From positions 1,054,001 through 1,118,000 of the forward strand of contig NZ_FUWZ01000003.1 in the NCBI RefSeq assembly GCF_900167135.1: a DNA stretch of 64,000 bases. Direction: 5' to 3'. A program made the translations under genes and the position numbers. The notes beneath the pieces were generated by a model that was not told where the DNA came from, did not search any database, and worked only from the letters and a program-made list of their open reading frames with translations. Numbering within the stretch: the stretch's first letter is position 1; each line of letters opens with the position of its first letter. Source of the DNA: Chitinophaga eiseniae (GTDB lineage Bacteria; Bacteroidota; Bacteroidia; Chitinophagales; Chitinophagaceae). Positions 26,755-35,672 of the stretch are shown in pieces.

Positions 26755-28704
26755 ATGAAATCTGTCCAAAATCGGTACGCCGTTCTCTTCGGCTTTGCCG
26801 GCCTGTTCCTCGTACTGTCCTTTTTAGTACGTACCGCGTTAATCATCTGGGCCTTCCCGCAAGCGGGACTTTCCCTTACCGGTATCCTTTCCGCCTATGC
26901 AAAAGGCTTCGTGTTCGACGTCGGCGTCGCCCTCTTCTTCACCATCGCCTATGCCCTGTACCTGCTGCTATTGCCGCAAAAGCTCAACAACAGCCTCCTT
27001 AACCGCGCATTCACCTACACCGGTTTTTTCCTGGCGCTGATGATCGTGATCTTCTCTTTCTTCGCTGAGTTCACCTTCTGGGGCGAGTACGCCGGCCGGT
27101 TTGACTTTATCGCAGTAGACTATCTCATCTACACCTATGAGGTGATCAGCAACATCAACCAGTCATACCCGCTGCCTTTATTGATCGGCGGTGTACTGCT
27201 GGCCACTGCGCTGCTCACCTGGTGGTGCAGCCGCCGGGGGATGTTCCGCAACAGCTTCCAGTCCCGCACCCCCTTCTCCAAAAGGATAGCGATATTTATC
27301 CTGCTGCTGGGCGGGCTGCTGATACATGTTTTCCTGGTCAGCAACACCTGGGCGGAGAAAAGCAAAAACCGTTACCAGCAGGAGCTGTCCAAAGCGGGCA
27401 TCTACTCTTTTGTTTCCGCCTATCTCAACAATGAACTGGCATACGACAAATACTACCTGCTGGAAGATGACAACAAGGCCTTTACCACCGTGCGCCAGCA
27501 GCTGCAGTCACCCGATGCACAGTACCTTGGCAACGGGCACAGCATCTACCGCAGCATTACCGACACCCTCGCGCCGGTAAAGCCAAACATCATCATGGTC
27601 ACCATCGAAAGCTTCAGCGCCGATTTCATGACCCGCTTCGGTAACAAGGGAAATATCACACCGGTACTCGACAGCATCGCACAAAACGGTATCCTCTTCA
27701 CCAACATGTACGCCACCGGCACCCGCACGGTGAGAGGCATGGAAGCCCTCACGCTCGCCGTACCGCCTACACCCGGTCAGAGTATTGTACGCCGCCGCAA
27801 CAACGAAAACCTGTTCTCCGCCGCCACCATCTTCCGCAAAAACGGCTACGAAGCCACTTTCTTTTATGGAGGCGACGGGTATTTCGATAACATGAACAAA
27901 TTCTTCGGCAACAACGGCTACGATATCACCGACCGCCTGCGGCATCGCCTGGTAGATGATCAGCTGGCAGCAAAACGGACCAACATCCCCGACAGTGCCG
28001 TGCAGTTTGAAAATGCCTGGGGCGTCTGCGATGAAGACATCTACAAAGCCGCTATCAAAAGCGCCGATGAAAAATATGCCGCGGGCAAACCTTTCTACGA
28101 CTTTATCATGACCACCTCCAACCACCGCCCCTTTACCTATCCCGTTGGTAAAATTGATATCCCCTCCGGCACCAGCCGCGAAGGCGCCGTTAAATACACC
28201 GACTATGCCATCGGCCAGTTCCTGAAAACCATCCAGGATAAACCGTGGTATAAAAACACGGTCATCATTTTTGTGGCCGACCACTGCGCCAGCAGCGCCG
28301 GGAAGAACGAGATAGAAGTGAGCAAATACCACATCCCCTGTATCTTCTTCAATGTGCCCGGCGCCGCGGCACAGGAAATACCGGTCATGTGTTCCCAGAT
28401 CGACATCTACCCTACCCTGCTGAAAATGTTGCACTGGTCCTACAACACCAACTTCTATGGTAAAAATGTGCTCGACAGCAGCTATCAGCCCCGTGCGATG
28501 GTAAGCACCTACCAGAAACTGGCTTACCTCGAAACAGGTAAAATGGTGATTCTCAGTCCTCAGCAAAAAGCGCAGTGCTTTTCCTGGAACCCTGCCCAAA
28601 ATGAAGAGCAGCCAGCCCCTATGGACAGCACCCTGCTGTCTCACAGCGTAGCGCATTATCAGACCGCCTACTCCCTGTTTAAAAACAACGGTATGCGGAA
28701 ATAA
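26755..28704 (+). CDS. LTA synthase / sulfatase family phosphotransferase
   Basis: A 649-residue inner-membrane protein with five predicted transmembrane helices in the first 200 residues and a periplasmic sulfatase-fold domain from about 275. Family metal and catalytic residues are visible: Glu285 in VTIESFSADF, the nucleophile Thr325 in TGTRTVRGME (LtaS TGxGKT position), and Asp-His in FVADHCAS near 507. These enzymes transfer phosphoglycerol or phosphoethanolamine groups to glycans or lipids. Gram-negative bacteria lack lipoteichoic acid, so an envelope glycolipid or glycan is the likely substrate. ATG at 26755 is preferred to an upstream start at 26725 that overlaps the promoter. Whether it belongs to the two-component regulon is not clear. 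Confidence 0.92.
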   Translation: MKSVQNRYAVLFGFAGLFLVLSFLVRTALIIWAFPQAGLSLTGILSAYAKGFVFDVGVALFFTIAYALYLLLLPQKLNNSLLNRAFTYTGFFLALMIVIFSFFAEFTFWGEYAGRFDFIAVDYLIYTYEVISNINQSYPLPLLIGGVLLATALLTWWCSRRGMFRNSFQSRTPFSKRIAIFILLLGGLLIHVFLVSNTWAEKSKNRYQQELSKAGIYSFVSAYLNNELAYDKYYLLEDDNKAFTTVRQQLQSPDAQYLGNGHSIYRSITDTLAPVKPNIIMVTIESFSADFMTRFGNKGNITPVLDSIAQNGILFTNMYATGTRTVRGMEALTLAVPPTPGQSIVRRRNNENLFSAATIFRKNGYEATFFYGGDGYFDNMNKFFGNNGYDITDRLRHRLVDDQLAAKRTNIPDSAVQFENAWGVCDEDIYKAAIKSADEKYAAGKPFYDFIMTTSNHRPFTYPVGKIDIPSGTSREGAVKYTDYAIGQFLKTIQDKPWYKNTVIIFVADHCASSAGKNEIEVSKYHIPCIFFNVPGAAAQEIPVMCSQIDIYPTLLKMLHWSYNTNFYGKNVLDSSYQPRAMVSTYQKLAYLETGKMVILSPQQKAQCFSWNPAQNEEQPAPMDSTLLSHSVAHYQTAYSLFKNNGMRK

Positions 28705-28740
28705 TAAGATATCTATCTGATGTTTTTTTGTATATTTAAG

Positions 28741-28767
28741 GAGGGGATTGCCGGAGGCAATCCCCTC
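28741..28767. terminator. Strong stem-loop, putative terminator after the LTA-synthase-like gene
   Basis: A 12-bp perfect stem GAGGGGATTGCC (28741-28752) with GGCAATCCCCTC (28756-28767) around a 3-nt loop, 37 bp after the stop. No U-run follows immediately, so termination efficiency is uncertain. Confidence 0.5.
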
Positions 28768-28888
28768 TCCCGTTCCATAACCGTTCGCCAGCTTGAGAAA
28801 CCATTTTGTAACAATATAAATCAATCGCATACAGCCTTTGCCAGGCGTATGCCGTGAATGTGCCCAAACCCTCTAAACCTGATTACGC

Positions 28889-31387
28889 ATGCTGGTGAAT
28901 CCCTTTTCTGGCAATAGTTCCAGGAGCCTTCCCTTAGCAGATGGTATTGATGACCATACCGGTTTTCCCCAACAGAAAGCACTCGATATTATCACCGCCC
29001 TGCATACCAGCTTTGCAGACAACAAACCGGCACAGGTGTGCCAGGAACTGCTGCTCGAACTGATCAGTCTCACCGGCAGCGAAGGTGGCTTTATGGGCGC
29101 CATGGAAAAGGATTATTATCATCAGCCTTATCTCGAAGTACAGGCCATCATCAATATCCACTGGCACGCCAACGTACAACAATACTTCGGCTCCCGTCTC
29201 GAACGCGGACAGCATTTTACCAATATGGATACCCTCTTCGGTAAAGTACTGCTGGAAGGCAAGCCGGTGCTCAGCAACCATCCAGACAAAGATGAATCCC
29301 GCTACCCGGCGGTATTCCGCACTTTTCTCGGCATACCGGTCTGCCACCATGGGGAAACCATCGGCATGATCGGGCTGGTCAACAAACCCGGCGGATACCA
29401 CTCCACGCTTATTCCGCTGTTGCAGCCCATCGCACTGACATATGGCACCTTGTTGCACGCCTACCGTACCCGCTCCAGCCGGGAGAGCCTTGAAATGACG
29501 AACCAGCAGCTGGTCGCAGAATTGCACGCCCTCACCTCTTCCCTCGATGATATTGTCTTTGAGCTGGACGAAAACCTGGTGTTTACCCGTGTGTGGTGCA
29601 ACCAGCAACACCTGCTGTTTTTTCCGGAACATGAAATATTAGGTAAACCCATGGTGGACCTCGTGGGAGAACATGCCAACGCGTTCCGGCAACTGGCCGA
29701 TACCTTGCTGCGCACCGGCGATCCACAATATTATGAGTACGCCGACATCCGCCAGGAGATGCCATACTGGTATGCCGTGAAGATGCGTACCATGCCCGCC
29801 AGCGACAGTTCGCCCCGCCGATTGCTAATGTTTGTACAGAACATCACCCAGCGTAAAAGAAATGAACTGGAACTGCGGCAAGTCAACGCAGACTATGCCC
29901 GGAATATCCAGATACTCGATATCACCCAACAGATGGCGCTTATCGGCGGCTGGGAATTTAACCTCGTCACCGGACAGGTATTCTGGACCAGGCAGGTGTA
30001 TAACCTGCGCGAGCTGCCGGAAAACTTCACCGCTATCTTTAACGACCTGGTATTCTATCACCCGGAAGATAAACACCTGCTGGAAGAAGCACAGATACAA
30101 CTGCTCCGCCACCATCAGCCTTATTGCATCGACCTTCGGCATATCTCCGCCAAAGGCACTGTCAAATGGGTGCGTACCACAGGGATTCCCGTTTTCAACC
30201 ATGACAAGGTCACCGCTTTCAGGGGCATCATCATGGACATCGACAAACAGAAAAAAGCGGACATAGAACTGGAAAATGCCGCCAGGAGCCGGAGCGAATT
30301 CCTGTCTGTCATGAGCCATGAAATAAGAACGCCGCTCAATGCTATCATCGGGATTGCCGGTACACTGCAGGACCAGCCGACAGCGACGCACCAGGAACTG
30401 TTGCAGAACCTGCACTTCTCCGCCAATCACCTGCTGGGCCTCGTCAACGATATCCTCGACCTGAGTAAAATTGAAGCCGGAAAAGTAGAACTGGAACATA
30501 TCCCGTTCAATCTCCATGAACTGATACAGGGCATCAGCGGCAACTACCAGCCACTGGCCGCCGCCAAGGGATTACAAATGCATTCCTACACCGATGCAGG
30601 CATTCCGGGGCTGGTACAGGGAGACCCGGTAAGGCTCGGACAGATTCTCAACAACCTCGTCAACAATGCCGTGAAGTTCACCAACGAAGGATATGTGGAC
30701 CTCGAACTGCACGTTGAAAATACCAGCGGTAACTTTGTCACCATCTGCTTTAAAATAACAGATACCGGTATTGGTATCCCGCCTCATTTACAGGACAGCA
30801 TCTTCGATACTTTTGTTCAGGGCGATTCCGCCACCACCAGGGAATACGGTGGTACCGGCCTTGGGCTGGCCATCACCCGGAAACTGGTGGAACTGATGAA
30901 CAGCAGGATCACGGTAGAAAGCCTGCAGCAACAGGGTACCACCTTCCGGTTCTCCGTTACCTTCCAGGTGCCCGCCACCCAGGCCATGCCTGCACGGGAA
31001 GGGAATATCGATCCGGCGAATATGCTGACCGGTATGCAGATGCTGGTGGTGGAAGACAATAAAATCAACCGGCAGGTAATGCAGCTGCAACTCAATAAAA
31101 CCGGGGCCGCCGTTACCCTGGCGATCAACGGGAAAGAAGCCATTGCCAAAATGCAGGAACAGACGTTCGATGGTATCATGCTCGACCTGCACATGCCCGA
31201 GATGAACGGCTATGAAACCATTCCATGGATACGCCGCCTTCAGCCCAACGCTTTTATCCTGGTGCTCACCGCCGATATTATGCCCGAAGCCACCGAAAAA
31301 CTGCGACAGCTGGAAGTTAGAGACATGCTTCCCAAACCTTACAAGGCAGAAGAGCTGTACCGGGTGTTGTACAGGTATAAAAAATGA
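28889..31387 (+). CDS. Hybrid sensor histidine kinase/response regulator (GAF-PAS-PAS-HisKA-HATPase-REC)
   Basis: An 832-residue cytoplasmic signalling protein with no transmembrane segment. Domains in order: GAF (about 30-185, with GTLLHAY at its end), PAS (about 200-320), PAS/PAC (about 335-455, ending FRGIIMDIDKQKKADIE), HisKA with FLSVMSHEIRTPLNAIIG (His about 476), HATPase with LNNLVNNAVKFTNEG and YGGTGLGLAITRKLV, and a C-terminal receiver with VVEDNKINRQV (about 719) and phosphoacceptor Asp in GIMLDLHMPEMNGYE (about 765). There is no HPt or output domain, so phosphate must pass to a separate HPt protein. The input is a small ligand or redox cue through GAF/PAS. It precedes bioA but shows no functional link to it. 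Confidence 0.95.
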   Translation: MLVNPFSGNSSRSLPLADGIDDHTGFPQQKALDIITALHTSFADNKPAQVCQELLLELISLTGSEGGFMGAMEKDYYHQPYLEVQAIINIHWHANVQQYFGSRLERGQHFTNMDTLFGKVLLEGKPVLSNHPDKDESRYPAVFRTFLGIPVCHHGETIGMIGLVNKPGGYHSTLIPLLQPIALTYGTLLHAYRTRSSRESLEMTNQQLVAELHALTSSLDDIVFELDENLVFTRVWCNQQHLLFFPEHEILGKPMVDLVGEHANAFRQLADTLLRTGDPQYYEYADIRQEMPYWYAVKMRTMPASDSSPRRLLMFVQNITQRKRNELELRQVNADYARNIQILDITQQMALIGGWEFNLVTGQVFWTRQVYNLRELPENFTAIFNDLVFYHPEDKHLLEEAQIQLLRHHQPYCIDLRHISAKGTVKWVRTTGIPVFNHDKVTAFRGIIMDIDKQKKADIELENAARSRSEFLSVMSHEIRTPLNAIIGIAGTLQDQPTATHQELLQNLHFSANHLLGLVNDILDLSKIEAGKVELEHIPFNLHELIQGISGNYQPLAAAKGLQMHSYTDAGIPGLVQGDPVRLGQILNNLVNNAVKFTNEGYVDLELHVENTSGNFVTICFKITDTGIGIPPHLQDSIFDTFVQGDSATTREYGGTGLGLAITRKLVELMNSRITVESLQQQGTTFRFSVTFQVPATQAMPAREGNIDPANMLTGMQMLVVEDNKINRQVMQLQLNKTGAAVTLAINGKEAIAKMQEQTFDGIMLDLHMPEMNGYETIPWIRRLQPNAFILVLTADIMPEATEKLRQLEVRDMLPKPYKAEELYRVLYRYKK

Positions 31388-31393
31388 ATTACC

Positions 31394-31401
31394 TACATTT
31401 G
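31394..31401 (+). promoter_or_regulatory. -7 promoter element (TACATTTG) of bioA
   Basis: An exact TAnnTTTG match ending four bases before the bioA ATG, inside the 18-bp gap after the hybrid kinase gene. This predicts transcription starting at or beside the start codon. Confidence 0.5.
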
Positions 31402-31405
31402 CCCC

Positions 31406-32761
31406 ATGTCAACAATTAAAGGAAACCTGTCTGCCAGAGACCTCGAAGTCATCTGGCACCCATATACCCAGATGCAGACCGCTCCTGCTCCTATCGGTAT
31501 TGTTCGCGGCGAAGGCGCCTGTTTGTATGATGAAGATAACAACGCCTATATAGACGCCACCTCCAGCTGGTGGGTCAACATTCACGGTCATGCGCATCCG
31601 CACATCGCGCAGCAGCTGGCAGCGCAGGCGCTACAGCTGCAACACTGCATCTTCGCCGGTTACACGCATCCTCCGGCGGTGAATCTCGCGGAACGGCTGC
31701 TGCAGGTACTCCCTGCCAATCAACGCCGCGTGTTCTATTCCGACAACGGTTCCACCGCTGTGGAAGTAGCCATTAAAATGGCGCTGCAATACTGGCACAA
31801 CAAAGGACAACAACGCCACAAAATCATCGCTTTTAAAAACGCCTATCACGGCGATACCTTCGGCGCTATGAGCGTCAGCGGACGCAGCGTATTCACCCGC
31901 GTGTTCGATAATTTCCTCTTTGAAGTACATTTCCTGGATGTGCCCACCCCCGATAATGCCGCGGAGATCATTGCTTCCATAGCGGCGCAACAGCCGGACC
32001 AGATTGCAGCATTTATCTTTGAACCGCTGCTGCAGGGTTCGGGTGGCATGGTAATGTATGACAGGGACGGCTTCGAACAGCTCCTGCAATACTGCCGGCA
32101 ACAGCAAATCCTGCTGATCGCCGATGAGGTGATGACCGGCTTCGGCAGAACAGGCAAGAACTTCGCCATGGAATATATGCAGACGGATGCAGATATGATC
32201 TGCCTCTCCAAAGGACTTACCGGCGGCAGCATGGCGCTGGGCATCACCACCTGTACCGGCGATATTTATGACGCGTTCCTTTCCAACGATAAACTGAAAA
32301 CGCTGTTCCACGGACATTCCTTCACCGCCAATCCGCTGGCTTGCACCGTGGCCCTGGCCAGCCTCGACCTTTTTACCGACCCGGCCTGTGCGGTCAACCG
32401 GCAACGGATACACGACAATCACCGGCAGTTCCTGGAAGAACTGCGGCAGATGAGCGTCGTTAAAAATGCACGCCTCCTGGGAACGGTCCTCGCCTTTGAA
32501 CTGGTGACAGACAACGCTGACGGGTATACGAATCAGCTGGCGGACCATCTTCACCGCTTCTTCCGGGCTAAGCGGATCATGCTCCGCCCGTTGGGCAATA
32601 CGCTGTACATCCTTCCCCCTTATTGTATCACAGACGAGCAGCTGGCGGCTGTTTACGAAAGCATCCGCGAACTTGTCTCGCAAAGTTTTATAAGAGAGCA
32701 AAGAAGCAAAGAGAATAAAGAAAAGAAAGAAAGCAGAGGTGCGAAGATCAACAAATATTGA
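31406..32761 (+). CDS. bioA: Adenosylmethionine-8-amino-7-oxononanoate aminotransferase BioA
   Basis: A PLP enzyme of biotin synthesis that converts 7-keto-8-aminopelargonate to 7,8-diaminopelargonate using S-adenosylmethionine. Family features: IWHPYTQMQT (about 16-25), SSWWVNIHGHAHP (about 53-65), SDNGSTAVEVAIKMA (about 112-126), AYHGDTFGAMSVSG, ADEVMTGFGRTG (Asp pairing with PLP nitrogen) and LSKGLTGG, in which the Lys near 270 forms the Schiff base. Catalytic body about 424 residues; the last 27 or so codons (SQSFIREQRSKENK...) and the stop lie within repeat element A and give a highly charged tail absent from normal BioA. Other bio genes are not in the window. A leaderless promoter motif precedes it. 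Confidence 0.95.
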   Translation: MSTIKGNLSARDLEVIWHPYTQMQTAPAPIGIVRGEGACLYDEDNNAYIDATSSWWVNIHGHAHPHIAQQLAAQALQLQHCIFAGYTHPPAVNLAERLLQVLPANQRRVFYSDNGSTAVEVAIKMALQYWHNKGQQRHKIIAFKNAYHGDTFGAMSVSGRSVFTRVFDNFLFEVHFLDVPTPDNAAEIIASIAAQQPDQIAAFIFEPLLQGSGGMVMYDRDGFEQLLQYCRQQQILLIADEVMTGFGRTGKNFAMEYMQTDADMICLSKGLTGGSMALGITTCTGDIYDAFLSNDKLKTLFHGHSFTANPLACTVALASLDLFTDPACAVNRQRIHDNHRQFLEELRQMSVVKNARLLGTVLAFELVTDNADGYTNQLADHLHRFFRAKRIMLRPLGNTLYILPPYCITDEQLAAVYESIRELVSQSFIREQRSKENKEKKESRGAKINKY

Positions 32762-32830
32762 TCTTCGCACCTCTGCTTTCTTTAGTAAAAAAATCTTAGC
32801 GCGCTTTGCTCTCTTACAGAGCTTTGCGAG
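32677..32830. repeat. Nested palindromic element, copy A
   Basis: A 154-bp element. The outer arms begin CTCGCAAAG (32677) and end CTTTGCGAG (32830) and pair over 27 bp with a few mismatches. The inner part is a perfect 26-bp inverted repeat (32726-32751 with 32758-32783) around a 6-nt loop. It fills the space between convergent bioA and the DUF2911 gene. The bioA stop codon (32759-32761) is in its inner right arm, and the DUF2911 stop is 3 bp beyond its right end. No target-site duplication is evident. Confidence 0.85.
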
Positions 32831-32833
32831 CAA

Positions 32834-33328
32834 TTACTTAACAGGTACAGATACTTTCGTATCATCCCATTCAAACACCACCGCATTGGCCGGCAGTGTG
32901 AAAGTCAGTTTTTCTACCGGCGCCTTCAGTGTTTCGCGGGGTACCTTCACGGATACTACGTCCTGGCCTTTTACCTTATCATAATCGTAGGCGCCCCATT
33001 GTCCCAGCTTACCGTTCAGTATAACGGTCCAGGTTTTGGGATCAGGAATGGAAAAGAGCGTGTAGGTACCTGCTTTTACCGGTTTACCACCAAATACCAC
33101 GTCTTTTTTGAAGGTGATTTCCGTCGCTTCGTCAGCGCCGGTACGCCACACTTTGCCAAAAGGCTCGAGGGTACCGAAGATCACCCTTCCTTTTTTGGAG
33201 GGCTGGCCATACACCACTTTAATGTCTTTATTTTCTACGTTTACATGTGGGCTTTTCCTGGCTTTTTCCTGGGCAAAACCGAGCGTGGTGGCCATACAGA
33301 AGAAAGCAGCCAATAAAAGGTGTTTCAT
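32834..33328 (-). CDS. DUF2911 family exported protein
   Basis: A 164-residue exported protein. A signal peptide (1-20, LLLAAFFCMATTLGFAQ) precedes a beta-rich domain. Characteristic DUF2911 features are SPHVNVENKDIKVVYGQPSKKGR-like opening strands, FGKVWRTGADEAT (about 60-72) and the run KPVKAGTYTLFSIPDPKTW. The family is common in Bacteroidota and of unknown function; it is often encoded singly. Start ATG 33328 is chosen because it begins the signal peptide; the upstream extension to 33466 lacks coding character. Its stop codon lies 3 bp from repeat element A. Confidence 0.9.
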   Translation of the reverse strand: MKHLLLAAFFCMATTLGFAQEKARKSPHVNVENKDIKVVYGQPSKKGRVIFGTLEPFGKVWRTGADEATEITFKKDVVFGGKPVKAGTYTLFSIPDPKTWTVILNGKLGQWGAYDYDKVKGQDVVSVKVPRETLKAPVEKLTFTLPANAVVFEWDDTKVSVPVK

Positions 33329-33450
33329 TGCAGATGTAGTTTTTTTTGTTGAGGAATGAGGTAATGACAACAATTTAGAACTATTCAACTGCTCCACCTT
33401 TAAATATTGGATAAATGGCAAAATAACTAAATATCTATAGGTTAACTGGA

Positions 33451-33981
33451 TTATGGGTGTTCGCAAAGCTGGCTGAGACGGGTGAGTCCGTCAGCCATGG
33501 CAGGACCATAAATGCGGTCGGCCAGGAAACCCCGGAGCTTCCACCATGGCGCCAGGCCCAGTTTTATTTCCATATGCCAGAATATAGCGGTGCCTTTTCC
33601 GTCCGCGCTGGGTTTCAGTTCAATCCCCCCTTTTACGGGGCGCATATTTTTGATGTCCATGGTATAGTGTACGCCTTTATCGGCTTCACTGTCAACAATG
33701 GTGACTTTCCCGCTGTTGAACTGTCCGGCCCAGCTATAGGAGGCGCCGGCGCCAGCGGTTTGTGCAGTATACACGAGTTGAGCGGTCGTATCCGGACGGC
33801 TCCATGGGTTCCAGTTTTCCCAGGCTTTGAGGTTGTTGACCTGTGCATATACAGAGTCAATGGGCGCCTGGATCACCCCGGTACGTTCTACCACGGCGGT
33901 AGAAGGAAACATCAGCGACAACAGCAATACAAAAATGCCCAGAACGACGATGCTGATGCCTAACAATTTAAAAAGACGCAT
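33451..33981 (-). CDS. SRPBCC family protein with N-terminal membrane anchor
   Basis: A 176-residue protein with an N-terminal transmembrane helix (about 6-27, LLGISIVVLGIFVLLLSLMF). A START/polyketide-cyclase-like SRPBCC domain follows, beginning ERTGVIQAPIDSVYAQVNNLKAW and containing WNPWSRPDTT. The fold makes a hydrophobic ligand pocket; no ligand can be inferred. It lies 8 bp after a paralogue at 33990-34523 on the same strand, and the two share the motif GAGASYSW, so they are a tandem duplication probably transcribed together from the promoter at 34544. Confidence 0.88.
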   Translation of the reverse strand: MRLFKLLGISIVVLGIFVLLLSLMFPSTAVVERTGVIQAPIDSVYAQVNNLKAWENWNPWSRPDTTAQLVYTAQTAGAGASYSWAGQFNSGKVTIVDSEADKGVHYTMDIKNMRPVKGGIELKPSADGKGTAIFWHMEIKLGLAPWWKLRGFLADRIYGPAMADGLTRLSQLCEHP

Positions 33982-33989
33982 AATGCTGT

Positions 33990-34523
33990 TTAATTACGAA
34001 CTACTAATCTTTTGATACCTTCCAGTCCTTTTTCGAAGTCCTGCCCCACCCATTTGTCCATCATGAGGCCCATTACCTTCCGCAGCGGGTGCTGCCCCAT
34101 GTTGCAGGTCATGCTCCAGCTGACCAGCGTGCCTTCTCCTACAGGGTCCAGCCGGAAAGCGCCTTTGGCGATGCCCATCCGCATGAAGTCGGTATCTGTG
34201 GCGATATACTGCTCTGGTCGGGATTCCGTGATCGTCATATGGCCGGTGCCGATGTTGCGGTTATGGCTCTTCCAGCTGTAGCTGGCGCCGGCGCCGCTGT
34301 CTTTTTCCCCATAGGTAATAGCGATATCGGGGTCAAGCTCTTTCCAGGGCGACCATAGCTCCCAGTTGCGGACTACGTTGATGAGTGGGAAGATCCTTGC
34401 CGCCGGTGCAGGAATCATGAGCGAACGCTCCACTTTGACCATAGGGGGAAGAAACAAGCTGAATATGAAAAGCCCCAATACCAGGACGATCAACGCCCCC
34501 AGAAGAATAAAAAAGGCCTGCAT
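33990..34523 (-). CDS. SRPBCC family protein with N-terminal membrane anchor (paralogue)
   Basis: A 177-residue paralogue of 33451-33981. The N-terminal helix is about 5-25 (FILLGALIVLVLGLFIFSLF), followed by an SRPBCC domain with VERSLMIPAPAARIFPLINVVRNWELWSPWK-type opening and GAGASYSWKS (about 85-94). The final helix, LRKVMGLMMDKWVGQDFEKG, closes the ligand pocket as is usual in the fold. It is the first gene of the pair. A TAGCTTTG -7 element lies 20 bp upstream of its ATG. Function unknown. Confidence 0.88.
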   Translation of the reverse strand: MQAFFILLGALIVLVLGLFIFSLFLPPMVKVERSLMIPAPAARIFPLINVVRNWELWSPWKELDPDIAITYGEKDSGAGASYSWKSHNRNIGTGHMTITESRPEQYIATDTDFMRMGIAKGAFRLDPVGEGTLVSWSMTCNMGQHPLRKVMGLMMDKWVGQDFEKGLEGIKRLVVRN

Positions 34524-34543
34524 GTAGCTGATTTTAGGTAAGC

Positions 34544-34551
34544 CAAAGCTA
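34544..34551 (-). promoter_or_regulatory. -7 promoter element (TAGCTTTG) of the SRPBCC pair
   Basis: A TAnnTTTG match on the minus strand, 20 bp before the ATG at 34523 and close to the end of the ABC permease gene. A run of T follows the expected -33 position. Confidence 0.45.
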
Positions 34552-34565
34552 ATAAAAAAACCCAG

Positions 34566-35672
34566 CTACTCCCAACGGAATACTTTTACCGCCACGGCGT
34601 ACACCACCACTCCCCAGAGCGTTAAAATAGCGATGTCCCAGCCTACGTGCCACAGGTGTTGCCCCTCAAACGCCACTTTACGCAGGGCATCAATGAGATA
34701 GGTCAGCGGCATCACCTTACAAATGGGCTGCAGCCAGGCAGGGAAAGAGTCTATCGGGAAAAAGGTGCCAGCCAGCAGGAACTGCGGCAGCGTCACTATG
34801 TTGGCCAGCGGCGGTATGGTGCTTTCATTTTTGGCAATGCTGCTCACCACAAAGCCGAAGCCCATGAACACCAGCAGCCCGAAGACGGACAATACCAGCA
34901 TTTCCATGAAAGTAACCCAGCCATGTACCAGCGTAAAGCCAAAAGCGAAGTGTCCCAGACCAATAATCACCACGGAACTGATCAGCTGGAAGATCATACG
35001 GCTGAAAGCCTCTGCCAGCACAATATAGGTACGTTTAATCGGAGTGGCGAAGAAACGTTTTAAAACCAGTGTCTGCCTTAAACTGTAGAACAGGAAAGCG
35101 GTGCCGAAAACGGCGGCGCTCATCAGCGCAAAGCCCAGCTGACCAGGCAATATAAAGTCAATCGTTTTGAAAACCCTGCCCGGTATCTCTTCGGACGTGA
35201 AAGTAGCTACGGACGCACGCGGATACACCCGGTCATCGATGCGGGCTGTCACCTCTTTTAATACAGACAGTAAAATGGCTTTTTTACCAGCGTCGGAAGC
35301 AGTGGAGGTCCTGATATTCACCAGGAAATGAGGCAGGCTGTCGGCCCCTGGCTGCGGCACAACATTGAGGATAGCGGTAATACGGCCCTTCTTCAGGTCA
35401 TCCTCCATCTCTGCCGCCGGCTGGTCGGTCACCAGCTTCAGCGTTTTCACTTTTGACAATCCTTCGTAAAACCGGCTGTTGATATCGGTATGCCTGTCTA
35501 CTCCCACTTTCACGGATACGCTGCCGCCACCAATAAAGCCGAATACGAGAATGAACACAAGCGGGAATCCCAGGCTAAAAACCACCGCTGAAGGGCTTCT
35601 GAAAATACCTCTTAAACTACCTTTTGTTATAGCCAGCATGGCCCTCCATTGGCTGTACTTCACTCCATTCAT
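34566..35672 (-). CDS. ABC-2 type transporter permease
   Basis: A 368-residue permease with the ABC-2 layout: a first TM helix near 20-42 (AVVFSLGFPLVFILVFGFIG), a large extracytoplasmic domain of about 150 residues, and five C-terminal helices (about 180-366). Signature region: PLANIVTLPQFLLAGTFFPI with P-L-T-Y-L-I-D-A-L-R (about 325-334). This is the DrrB/YhfB-type drug or lipid exporter subunit. The ATPase partner is not adjacent, so it is an orphan here. ATG at 35672 (MNGVKYSQWRAML) is preferred to 35711. It is followed by the SRPBCC pair on the same strand. Confidence 0.88.
   Translation of the reverse strand: MNGVKYSQWRAMLAITKGSLRGIFRSPSAVVFSLGFPLVFILVFGFIGGGSVSVKVGVDRHTDINSRFYEGLSKVKTLKLVTDQPAAEMEDDLKKGRITAILNVVPQPGADSLPHFLVNIRTSTASDAGKKAILLSVLKEVTARIDDRVYPRASVATFTSEEIPGRVFKTIDFILPGQLGFALMSAAVFGTAFLFYSLRQTLVLKRFFATPIKRTYIVLAEAFSRMIFQLISSVVIIGLGHFAFGFTLVHGWVTFMEMLVLSVFGLLVFMGFGFVVSSIAKNESTIPPLANIVTLPQFLLAGTFFPIDSFPAWLQPICKVMPLTYLIDALRKVAFEGQHLWHVGWDIAILTLWGVVVYAVAVKVFRWE

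Noticed and set aside
27508..28830. 440-residue minus-strand ORF opposite the LTA-synthase-like gene
   Set aside because: Antisense shadow with Val/Gly/Asp-rich composition and no motif.
31631..32833. 400-residue minus-strand ORF opposite bioA
   Set aside because: Antisense shadow of bioA; lacks any family motif, while bioA has complete PLP enzyme motifs.
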